From the NCBI GenBank assembly GCA_016935595.1, contig JAFGQQ010000255.1, positions 1 to 5,246 of the forward strand: DNA of 5,246 nt, written 5' to 3'. This stretch comes from Bacteroidales bacterium (lineage in GTDB: Bacteria; Bacteroidota; Bacteroidia; Bacteroidales; UBA10428). Below, in pieces: positions 1-5,246 of the stretch (position 1 is the stretch's first letter; every line of letters starts with the position of its first letter). The position numbers were made by a program, and so were the translations under genes. The notes below the pieces were generated by a model that saw only the letters and a list, made by a program, of their open reading frames with translations, was not told where the DNA came from and searched no databases.

Positions 1-151
1 CATTTTTAGAATTATTATCATTAATAACTATTTCCAAAACATCGTAAAATGGAATCGGGTAAAAAATGCTTTCAATATTGTGAAATCCATCATTTCTTTT
101 ACTAACTATATTTAATCCTATATTAATTTTTGCATTTGGATAACAAATCAT
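1..151 (-). CDS. ispE: 4-diphosphocytidyl-2-C-methyl-D-erythritol kinase, N-terminal part (cut by window edge)
   Basis: Reading the minus strand from the ATG at 151 gives 50 open codons running off the left edge. The protein starts [19 protein letters not shown] and continues with [11 protein letters not shown]. This is the N-terminal signature of IspE, a cytoplasmic GHMP-family kinase that phosphorylates CDP-methylerythritol with ATP in the MEP pathway to isoprenoid precursors. Lys8 in the AKIN motif aligns with the conserved catalytic-site lysine of the family. The usual DGYH substrate-site motif reads DGFH here (residues 21-24), a conservative Tyr to Phe change. The start is well fixed: an in-frame TAA lies at 166-164 and no other in-frame ATG lies between. 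The ATP-binding glycine-rich loop and the C-terminal domain lie outside the window. It is transcribed divergently from dnaB. The call rests on recognition of the N-terminus only. Confidence 0.9.
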   Translation of the reverse strand, partial: MICYPNAKINIGLNIVSKRNDGFHNIESIFYPIPFYDVLEIVINDNNSKN

Positions 152-184
152 GCCATTTTCGCTTTATACCAATGTTTTAAATTA

Positions 185-214
185 TAAAAGTAATTTATAA
201 AAAATATTTATCAA
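185..214 (-). promoter_or_regulatory. Candidate Bacteroidota-type promoter for ispE
   Basis: On the minus strand there is TTG at 214-212, a 19-nt spacer, then TACTTTTA at 192-185. This resembles the Bacteroidota primary sigma factor pattern (-33 TTG, about 19 nt, -7 TAnnTTTG), with one mismatch at the last base of the -7 element. Transcription would start near 178-180, leaving a leader of roughly 28 nt before the ispE ATG. The region is very AT-rich, so chance matches are possible. I found no equally good match on the plus strand for dnaB. Confidence 0.4.
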
Positions 215-222
215 CAATTGTT
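208..222. promoter_or_regulatory. DnaA-box-like 9-mer overlapping a 10-bp palindrome
   Basis: TTATCAACA at 208-216 differs by one base from the classical DnaA box TTATCCACA. It overlaps the perfect palindrome AACAATTGTT at 213-222, which in turn covers the TTG of the candidate ispE promoter. The position between ispE and dnaB would suit an operator acting on either gene. Both motifs are AT-rich and short, and only one copy is seen, so a regulatory role is a guess. Confidence 0.2.
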
Positions 223-319
223 AGTAATAAAAAATACAATTTTGTTAAAAAAGAATAGCCCTTTTATTAAAACTACAGTATAATCATTTTATAATTTTAA
301 ACTTCCAAAAAATAACAAA

Positions 320-1840
320 ATGGCACAAGATAATCTTAATAAAAACACCAAATTAACCCCCTTAAATTTTGATTATGGGAAGCTGCCTCCGCAGGCCATC
401 GATATGGAAGAGGCTGTATTGGGAGCAATAATGCTTGAAAAAGAATCCGTAGTTTCAATTTTAGATATCTTAAAACCAGAATGTTTTTATAAAGAGGCAC
501 ATCAGAAAATATTTAGCGCTATAGTAGACTTATCAACAAAGCTTCAGCCTATTGATATTCTTACAGTTACCGAGGAATTACGAAAAAAAGGTGAATTAGA
601 TGAAATTGGAGGCCCTTTTTACATTACTCAGCTGACAAACCGGGTTGCATCCGCTGCAAATATTGAATTTCATGCACGCATTGTGGCTCAAAAATTCATT
701 CAAAGAGAATTGATACGTGTTTCAACTGAAATTCAAAACCGTGCATTTGATGAAAGTATCGATGTGGATGACCTTTTAGATTTCTCAGAAACCGAATTAT
801 TTAATATCGCAGAAGGAAACATTAAAAGAGAAACTGCTAAACTAAATGTATTAATTAAAACCGCCATAGAACACATACAGGAAGCAGGAAAAAGAGAAGA
901 CCACCTTAGCGGAATACCGTCTGGATTTACGAAAATTGACCGTATCACTTCAGGATGGCAAAAATCCGATCTTGTTATTATAGCTGCAAGGCCCTCTATG
1001 GGAAAAACTGCATTTGTGTTATCTATGGCCAGAAACATTGCAGTAGAACATAATCAGCCAGTAGCCATATTTTCGCTCGAAATGTCATCCCTTCAATTGG
1101 TAAACAGGTTAATTGTTTCTGAGACCGAACTTCCTTCAACCAGAATTAAAAACGGCAAACTTGAACAATTTGAGTGGGAACAACTCGAATATAAAATTAA
1201 AAAACTGGTTGATGCTCCCATTTATATAGATGACACTCCTGCCATTTCAATTTTTGAATTAAGGGCAAAATGCCGCCGTTTAAAATTACAGCACCAGGTT
1301 GAATTAATTATTGTCGATTATCTTCAACTTATGTCGAGTAGCGCCGATTTGAGGGGCAACCGCGAACAGGAAGTAAGTCATATCTCCAGATCGCTGAAAG
1401 GAATTGCTAAAGAACTTGATGTTCCTATTATTGCATTATCGCAATTAAACCGATCGGTTGAATTAAGATCAGGAAGTAAACGTCCTCAATTATCCGATTT
1501 AAGAGAATCGGGCGCCATTGAACAAGATGCTGATATGGTAATTTTTATTCACCGACCTGAAAAATACGGTTTTATTGAAGATGAAGAAGGAAATTCATTA
1601 CTAGGACTTGCTGAAATAATTATTGCTAAACACCGAAATGGCGCATTAGGTGATATTAAATTGCGTTTTAAAGATGAATTGGCCAAATTTGTTGAACTTG
1701 AAGACGATTTTGTCGGTGTACTTCCGGAAGATAATGGAAACAATACAGTAACCTATAAATCAAAAATGAATGAGGATCCTGATGATTTTGGATCGGAATT
1801 CCCAAATAATAATAATTTTGATAACGAACCACCTTTTTAA
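320..1840 (+). CDS. dnaB: Replicative DNA helicase DnaB
   Basis: This 506-residue protein is a complete DnaB, the hexameric ATP-driven 5'-3' helicase that unwinds DNA at the replication fork and recruits primase. The N-terminal all-helical domain spans about residues 22-125, opening with PPQAIDMEEAVLGAIMLE. A linker leads to the RecA-like motor at about 195-460. Walker A is ARPSMGKT (223-230, Lys229), the catalytic Glu254 sits in FSLEMS, Walker B is IIVDYLQL (Asp333), SQLNR (374-378) is the sensor region, and KHR (437-439) matches the arginine-finger segment. No intein interrupts it. The last 40 residues are acidic, Asn-rich and end FDNEPPF, resembling the tip of SSB proteins. The ATG at 320 follows …aataacaaa with no Shine-Dalgarno, as is common in Bacteroidota. 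It is divergent from ispE and convergent with the HAD gene. No helicase-loader gene is visible in the window. Confidence 0.97.
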   Translation: MAQDNLNKNTKLTPLNFDYGKLPPQAIDMEEAVLGAIMLEKESVVSILDILKPECFYKEAHQKIFSAIVDLSTKLQPIDILTVTEELRKKGELDEIGGPFYITQLTNRVASAANIEFHARIVAQKFIQRELIRVSTEIQNRAFDESIDVDDLLDFSETELFNIAEGNIKRETAKLNVLIKTAIEHIQEAGKREDHLSGIPSGFTKIDRITSGWQKSDLVIIAARPSMGKTAFVLSMARNIAVEHNQPVAIFSLEMSSLQLVNRLIVSETELPSTRIKNGKLEQFEWEQLEYKIKKLVDAPIYIDDTPAISIFELRAKCRRLKLQHQVELIIVDYLQLMSSSADLRGNREQEVSHISRSLKGIAKELDVPIIALSQLNRSVELRSGSKRPQLSDLRESGAIEQDADMVIFIHRPEKYGFIEDEEGNSLLGLAEIIIAKHRNGALGDIKLRFKDELAKFVELEDDFVGVLPEDNGNNTVTYKSKMNEDPDDFGSEFPNNNNFDNEPPF

Positions 1841-1843
1841 AAA

Positions 1844-1862
1844 GCAGCAGTTGCAGTCAGGG
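1844..1862. repeat. Left CAGTNG-like hexamer run
   Basis: Four bases after the dnaB stop the sequence reads GCAGCAGTTGCAGTCAGG, which contains the adjacent hexamers CAGTTG (1848-1853) and CAGTCA (1854-1859). The same hexamer type, in the same orientation, occurs at 2101-2124 on the other side of the long inverted repeat. It is GC-richer than its surroundings. It is probably one edge of the composite repeat that fills the dnaB-HAD gap. Confidence 0.4.
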
Positions 1863-1879
1863 TATATCCATAAATATTT

Positions 1880-2095
1880 AAATGCAGGAATAACAACAAA
1901 TTACAAATAACAATTACCAAATATCAAATAAATCTAAAATCCTAAATTCAAATTCTTAAAACAAAATCAAAAATCATAAGTGTATATTATCTTATTAGGA
2001 ATTTGAAATTTAAACCCATTGTTTGGTATTTTGATATTTAAATTTGGGATTTATTTATTTTTTATGATTTGACATTTTTGTTTTTCATGCATTTG
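1880..2095. repeat. Long imperfect inverted repeat with 7-nt periodic arms
   Basis: Two A/T-biased arms of about 100 nt are imperfect reverse complements around the 10-nt loop 1981-1990. Perfect paired blocks, from outside in, are AAATGCA (1880-1886) with TGCATTT (2089-2095), AAATAAATC (1926-1934) with GATTTATTT (2048-2056), TTCAAATTC (1947-1955) with GAATTTGAA (1999-2007), and ATAAG (1976-1980) with CTTAT (1991-1995). The left arm is built of heptamers: CAAATTA, CAAATAA, CAATTAC, CAAATAT, CAAATAA in a row at 1897-1931. I see no coding potential. It separates two convergent genes, so transcripts from either side would form a long stem, and it may help end transcription both ways. It lacks a GC-rich stem plus U-tract, so it is not a standard intrinsic terminator. 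It may be one copy of a dispersed genomic repeat, which cannot be tested within this window. Confidence 0.7.
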
Positions 2096-2100
2096 CTTTA

Positions 2101-2124
2101 CAGTGGTAGTAGCAGTGGCAGTTG
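2101..2124. repeat. Right CAGTNG-like hexamer tandem
   Basis: Four consecutive 6-bp units read CAGTGG, TAGTAG, CAGTGG, CAGTTG. The run ends directly beside the stop codon of the minus-strand HAD gene (TAG at 2128-2126). It has the same orientation and hexamer type as the shorter run at 1844-1862, so the two bracket the long inverted repeat as direct, not inverted, flanks. Confidence 0.5.
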
Positions 2125-2125
2125 C

Positions 2126-2818
2126 CTAAAGTATCTTTTCAATCTCTTTCAGACTTCTAATTTCATAGGTCACTTCCTCAGTATGAGGCAACGAATCGGG
2201 ATTAAAATAAATCTGGTCAATGCCAAAATTTCTTGCACCAATAATATCTATCTCCAAATCATCACCAATTACGAGGCTTTCTTTCTTACTGGCATTAACT
2301 GTGCTTAACGCAACCTGGAAAAATCGTTTTTCTGGTTTTGAACTGCCAACTTTATCAGACGTAAATATCGTATTAAAATATTTTATTAATCCTGAATTTT
2401 GCAATTTTAAATATTGCACTTCTTTAAAACCATTGGTAATGATATAAAGAGAATAATTATTTTTCAAATATTCCAGAATATCAATGGCATTTGGAACGAG
2501 ATGTTTTCCATGAGGGCTCTGAATGATATAATTTTCATCAATTAATTTGGCAAGTCTAATATCTTTTATTCCAAAATCGTTTAAAGTATTTTTAAACCTG
2601 GTTGTTCTTAACTCATTTTTTTTAATTTGGCCTTTCCGGTATGATTCCCAAAGCCTGTCGTTATGAATGGCATAGCGTTTTAAAAAAAGATCAAAATCGT
2701 CAATTTCCGAAAATAATCCATATTTTTTAAAAATTCTTTTTAATGCTGTTCTTGAATTATTCTCAAAATCCCATAATGTGCGATCAAGATCAAAATAGAT
2801 ATGTTTATATCTTTTCAA
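2126..2818 (-). CDS. yjjG: YjjG-type HAD-superfamily nucleotidase
   Basis: This 230-residue protein has the full HAD hydrolase motif set. Motif I is DLDRT (Asp10 nucleophile, Asp12 acid/base), motif II Thr128 in IITNG, motif III Lys161 in SSKPE, and motif IV GDDLEID (Asp186, Asp187, Asp191). The opening YKHIYFDLDRTLWDFENNS and the helical cap at about 17-105 match the YjjG family. E. coli YjjG is a 5'-nucleotidase that removes phosphate from pyrimidine nucleotides, including non-canonical ones, as house-cleaning. The substrate here is inferred from family. No in-frame ATG exists anywhere in the reading frame: the start shown is TTG at 2818-2816, with an in-frame TGA at 2830-2828. Alternatively, an ATG at 2831 would enter this frame if the A4 run at 2817-2820 were one base shorter. 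The gene converges on dnaB and diverges from rmuC. Confidence 0.88.
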   Translation of the reverse strand: MKRYKHIYFDLDRTLWDFENNSRTALKRIFKKYGLFSEIDDFDLFLKRYAIHNDRLWESYRKGQIKKNELRTTRFKNTLNDFGIKDIRLAKLIDENYIIQSPHGKHLVPNAIDILEYLKNNYSLYIITNGFKEVQYLKLQNSGLIKYFNTIFTSDKVGSSKPEKRFFQVALSTVNASKKESLVIGDDLEIDIIGARNFGIDQIYFNPDSLPHTEEVTYEIRSLKEIEKIL

Positions 2819-2904
2819 AATAATTTCTCATATTTTGGTGTAAATATATTAGTTTCACAATGAAAATACCCTATTAATAATAATGAATTTTTAAATGATA
2901 TAAC
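2819..2904. promoter_or_regulatory. Divergent promoter gap between the HAD gene and rmuC
   Basis: These 86 bp separate two divergent genes, so the promoters of both should lie here. I found no convincing TTG / TAnnTTTG pair on either strand. The minus strand has TATATTTA at 2848-2841, close to a -7 element, but no TTG at the right distance. No Shine-Dalgarno is evident before the rmuC ATG. The call is by position only. Confidence 0.35.
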
Positions 2905-4266
2905 ATGGAAATTATCTCATTAATTACCGGTTTTATAATTGGCCTAGTAATATGCTGGTTAGTTTTAAAAATATCAAGTATCAAAAACAAAGGTTTGTCG
3001 AGAGTTGAAGCTGTTGGATTGCAAAAAGATTTAGACAATATAACCGCCGAAAATAAAATTAAAGAAGAAAAAATTAATTTTTTAACTAATGAAATCATAT
3101 CATTTAAAAATGAATTAGAAACAAAGAATAACTCAATTATTAGCTTAAACAAGGAATTGTCTTCAAAAACAGCAGATTATAAAAACTTATATGAAAAGCT
3201 CCAAGAACAAAAGGAAGAAATTAATAAACTAAATGAAAAATTTGCCATAGAATTTAAGAATTTAGCAAATGAAATATTTGAGGAAAAAACAAAAAAGTTC
3301 ACTGAACAAAGCAAAGAAAATATAACCGGAATTCTAAAACCTTTACAGGAAAAAATTAAAGATTTTGAAAAAAAAGTTGAAGAAGCATATGATAAAGAAG
3401 CACAACAACGATTTTCTTTAAAAGAGGAAGTAAAGCGATTAGCCGAACTTAACCAACAAATTAGCAAAGAAGCAAGTAACCTTACAAAAGCCTTAAAAGG
3501 TGAATCGAAAACCCAGGGAAACTGGGGTGAGATAATACTCGAAAGCATTCTTGAAAAATCGGGTTTAGTAAAAGATCGTGAATATTTTGTCCAGGCTTCA
3601 TTTACATCGGACAATGGTAAAAGACTACAACCAGATGTAATAGTAAAATATCCGGGCGAAAGGAATATTATTATTGATTCGAAAGTTTCATTAACAGCAT
3701 ATGAAAAATATACCTCAACTGATGATGAAAAAGAAAAAGAAAATTATTTGAAAGAACATATAATCTCAGTAAAAAACCACATAAATGAACTGAATAACAA
3801 AAACTATCAAGATATTTACCAGTTAAACAGCATCGATTTTGTAATGATGTTTTTACCAGTTGAGCCTGCCTATTTAACAGCAATTCAAAATGATACTGAT
3901 TTATGGAATTTTGCTTACGAAAAACGAGTCTTATTAATTAGCCCTACCAATTTAATTGCAGCTTTAAAAATGATTGTTAGTATGTGGCGACAAGAATATC
4001 AGAATAAATATGCCCAGGAAATAGCTCAGCGAAGTGGCGACTTATACGATAAATTTGTTAGTTTATACGAAGATTTAGTTGATGTAGGGACAAAATTAAA
4101 CGCCACACAAAAATCATATGAAAAATCGATGAACAAATTACATGATGGAAAAGGCAATTTAATCTCCAGGGTTGAAAATATTAAAAAATTGGGAGCAAAA
4201 ACAAAAAAATCATTACCTGGTAATATTATCGAAGATATTGTAAATGATAATAATTCTGATGATTAA
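2905..4266 (+). CDS. rmuC: RmuC family DNA recombination protein
   Basis: This 453-residue protein has the RmuC layout. A membrane anchor lies at residues 3-22, a long charged coiled coil at about 35-200, and a conserved RmuC domain at about 200-430. Family landmarks are TQGNWGE (203-209), LQPDVIV followed by NIIIDSKVSL (241-263) and FVMMFLPVEPAYL (312-324). The spacing Asp244 … Asp258-Ser-Lys260 fits the PD-(D/E)XK nuclease-like core proposed for the family. E. coli RmuC limits inversion at short inverted repeats; its biochemical activity is poorly defined, so a nuclease role is inference. The N-terminal anchor suggests it sits at the inner membrane with the domain in the cytoplasm. The last 15 residues are acidic. 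The ATG at 2905 puts the anchor exactly at the N-terminus. It is probably the first gene of a plus-strand operon, with 48 nt to the next likely start. Confidence 0.95.
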   Translation: MEIISLITGFIIGLVICWLVLKISSIKNKGLSRVEAVGLQKDLDNITAENKIKEEKINFLTNEIISFKNELETKNNSIISLNKELSSKTADYKNLYEKLQEQKEEINKLNEKFAIEFKNLANEIFEEKTKKFTEQSKENITGILKPLQEKIKDFEKKVEEAYDKEAQQRFSLKEEVKRLAELNQQISKEASNLTKALKGESKTQGNWGEIILESILEKSGLVKDREYFVQASFTSDNGKRLQPDVIVKYPGERNIIIDSKVSLTAYEKYTSTDDEKEKENYLKEHIISVKNHINELNNKNYQDIYQLNSIDFVMMFLPVEPAYLTAIQNDTDLWNFAYEKRVLLISPTNLIAALKMIVSMWRQEYQNKYAQEIAQRSGDLYDKFVSLYEDLVDVGTKLNATQKSYEKSMNKLHDGKGNLISRVENIKKLGAKTKKSLPGNIIEDIVNDNNSDD

Positions 4267-4314
4267 ATGACCATAAACTTTCGATTAAAACAGTTGTTAT
4301 CTAAGAAAAACAAA

Positions 4315-4794
4315 ATGGATAAATACAACAGAAAATACACTAACGGGGAAATCACAGTTTTTTGGAAGCCATCTGAATGTATTCATTCAACAATATGCTA
4401 TAAAAATTTAATTGAGGTATTCAATCCCACAGCAAGGCCATGGATAAATATGCAAGGAGCCCCAACAGAGAAAATTATTGATATAGTAAAAAGATGTCCA
4501 ACTAATGCACTTACATATACCTGGAATGACGGGAGAAAATCTGAAAAACCACCAGAAAATATGTCACAAATCGAACCTGATTTTGCACCAGAATATCGTG
4601 ACCAGGAAAATGATATTACAAATATAGAAGTATTGAAAGGAGGCCCGTTATTTGTAAAAGGTAATTTTAAAATCACAGGAGGTGACGGAAAAGAAATAAA
4701 TAAATCGAAAACAGCCTATTTTTGCCGTTGCGGAGGTTCAAAAAATATGCCATTCTGCGATGGCACCCACCGCAAAATTAACTTTAATAAATAA
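4315..4794 (+). CDS. Double iron-sulfur protein: YjdI-like ferredoxin domain plus CDGSH domain
   Basis: From the ATG at 4315 the protein has 159 residues. The first part (about 1-70) is a YjdI/Fer4_19-type mono-cluster domain: CIHSTIC (Cys22, Cys28), VFNPTARPWI, then RCPTNAL (Cys61). Only three cysteines are present there, as in related divergent ferredoxins, so the cluster may be 3Fe-4S or use a non-Cys ligand. The second part holds a full CDGSH motif, C-x-C-x2-S-x3-P-x-C-D-G-T-H (Cys137, Cys139, Cys148, His152), which binds a 2Fe-2S cluster through three Cys and one His. No signal peptide is seen, so it is likely a cytoplasmic electron-transfer or redox-sensing protein; its partner is unknown. 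The frame stays open to an ATG at 4267, directly after the rmuC stop, but family similarity begins after Met17 of that longer form. The start at 4315 also has the same acaaaATGG context as dnaB. Confidence 0.88.
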   Translation: MDKYNRKYTNGEITVFWKPSECIHSTICYKNLIEVFNPTARPWINMQGAPTEKIIDIVKRCPTNALTYTWNDGRKSEKPPENMSQIEPDFAPEYRDQENDITNIEVLKGGPLFVKGNFKITGGDGKEINKSKTAYFCRCGGSKNMPFCDGTHRKINFNK

Positions 4795-4805
4795 TTATAA
4801 TTAAG

Positions 4806-5210
4806 TTGAATAGAGATAGTATTAAGGACAAAAACAATCTCAAAAAAATACTTTATATTTTATTTGGATGTATTTGTGTTGGATTAGGTTTTATTGGAGT
4901 TTTTGTGCCAATGCTTCCAACAACTCCCTTTTTATTATTGGCAGCCTTTTTATTTTTACGTAGTTCCAATAAATTATACTATTGGTTAATGCATCATAAA
5001 ATATTTGGAAAATACCTGCAAAATTATTTAGAAAAAAAAGCTATCCCTCTAAAGGTTAAAATATTTACCATAGCACTACTCTGGATAACCATATTATATT
5101 CAACTATTTTTGCTACAAGTTTATTATTAGTCAGGATTATTTTAATTACAATAGCAATTTTAGTGACTTTACACATAATTTCGTTAAAAACATTAAAAGT
5201 CAACAAATGA
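4806..5210 (+). CDS. ybaN: YbaN/DUF454 family inner-membrane protein
   Basis: This small hydrophobic protein of about 134 residues carries the DUF454 hallmark: a first membrane helix (about 14-34, ending GFIGVF), then PMLPTTPFLLLAAFLFLRSS (35-54). A cytosolic-looking stretch with HHKIFGKYLQNYLEKKAIPLK follows, and then two more membrane helices (about 85-104 and 106-126). The family is widespread (E. coli YbaN) and its function is not established. No ATG exists in frame upstream of the conserved core; the first in-frame ATG (Met36) would delete helix one. TTG at 4806 is therefore the best start, 11 nt after the previous stop, and an in-frame TAA at 4788-4790 limits any extension. Close spacing on both sides indicates cotranscription with the iron-sulfur gene and the following ORF. 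Confidence 0.85.
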   Translation: MNRDSIKDKNNLKKILYILFGCICVGLGFIGVFVPMLPTTPFLLLAAFLFLRSSNKLYYWLMHHKIFGKYLQNYLEKKAIPLKVKIFTIALLWITILYSTIFATSLLLVRIILITIAILVTLHIISLKTLKVNK

Positions 5211-5246
5211 TAATCATTATTGCACTTTTTATTATTGGAATTTTTA
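5207..5246 (+). CDS. Start of a membrane protein, cut by window edge
   Basis: An ATG at 5207 overlaps the stop of the DUF454 gene in the sequence ATGA (stop TGA 5208-5210), a classic translational-coupling arrangement. It is preceded by caaca like other starts here. Thirteen codons are visible, MIIIIALFIIGIF, a strongly hydrophobic start of a membrane segment or signal anchor. This is too short to name. NfeD-like proteins often begin this way, but so do many others. The overlap and codon content make a real gene more likely than chance. Confidence 0.5.
   Translation, partial: MIIIIALFIIGIF

Noticed and set aside
230..300. dnaB promoter around TACAATTTTG (235-244) or TATAAT (279-284)
   Set aside because: Neither matches TAnnTTTG with a TTG at suitable spacing, so I could not choose between chance AT-rich matches.
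733..1038. Minus-strand open frame inside dnaB
   Set aside because: It is antisense to the conserved linker and Walker A region of dnaB and has no family-like features.
1833..1844. 12-bp palindrome CTTTTTAAAAAG over the dnaB stop as a terminator
   Set aside because: The stem is only A/T pairs apart from the end pair and has no loop, so it would not be a stable RNA hairpin.
1880..2095. CRISPR array or small RNA in the dnaB-HAD gap
   Set aside because: There are no identical 25-40 nt repeats with unique spacers; the structure is two diverged arms with 7-nt units.
2069..2447. Plus-strand open frames starting at 2069 and 2220
   Set aside because: They run antisense to the HAD gene, or begin inside the hairpin repeat, and their proteins show no recognisable motif.
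3177..3614. 145-codon minus-strand frame opposite rmuC
   Set aside because: It is a Ser/Phe-rich shadow of the Lys/Glu-rich coiled coil on the other strand.

Overview
The window is AT-rich chromosomal DNA that looks like Bacteroidota, probably the Bacteroidales/Marinilabiliales side. The clues are protein style (IspE, DnaB, YjjG-type HAD, RmuC), starts with an A-rich leader and no Shine-Dalgarno (…aacaaaATG), and one plausible Bacteroidota-type -33/-7 promoter. The genus assignment is an impression, not a measurement.

Layout. (1) 1-151, minus: the first 50 codons of ispE, cut by the window edge. (2) 152-319: divergent regulatory gap between ispE and dnaB. (3) 320-1840, plus: complete dnaB, the replicative helicase, with an acidic tail ending in Phe. 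(4) 1841-2125: gene-free gap between convergent genes, filled by a long imperfect inverted repeat with 7-nt periodic arms and short CAGTNG-like hexamer runs on both sides. (5) 2126-2818, minus: YjjG-type HAD nucleotidase, apparently with a TTG start. (6) 2819-2904: second divergent gap. (7) 2905-5246, plus: a compact run of rmuC, a ferredoxin-like/CDGSH double iron-sulfur protein, a YbaN/DUF454 membrane protein, and the first codons of another membrane protein that overlaps the previous stop by ATGA.

How the genes fit together. The genes are mostly housekeeping: isoprenoid precursor synthesis (ispE), replication (dnaB), nucleotide clean-up (yjjG-like) and a DNA-maintenance protein (rmuC). The right-hand genes are close enough to be one transcript, but nothing in the sequence shows a shared pathway. 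I found no tRNA, rRNA, CRISPR array, transposase or phage gene. The part least explained by known genes is the repeat structure at 1844-2124. I do not see a convincing new multi-gene system here.
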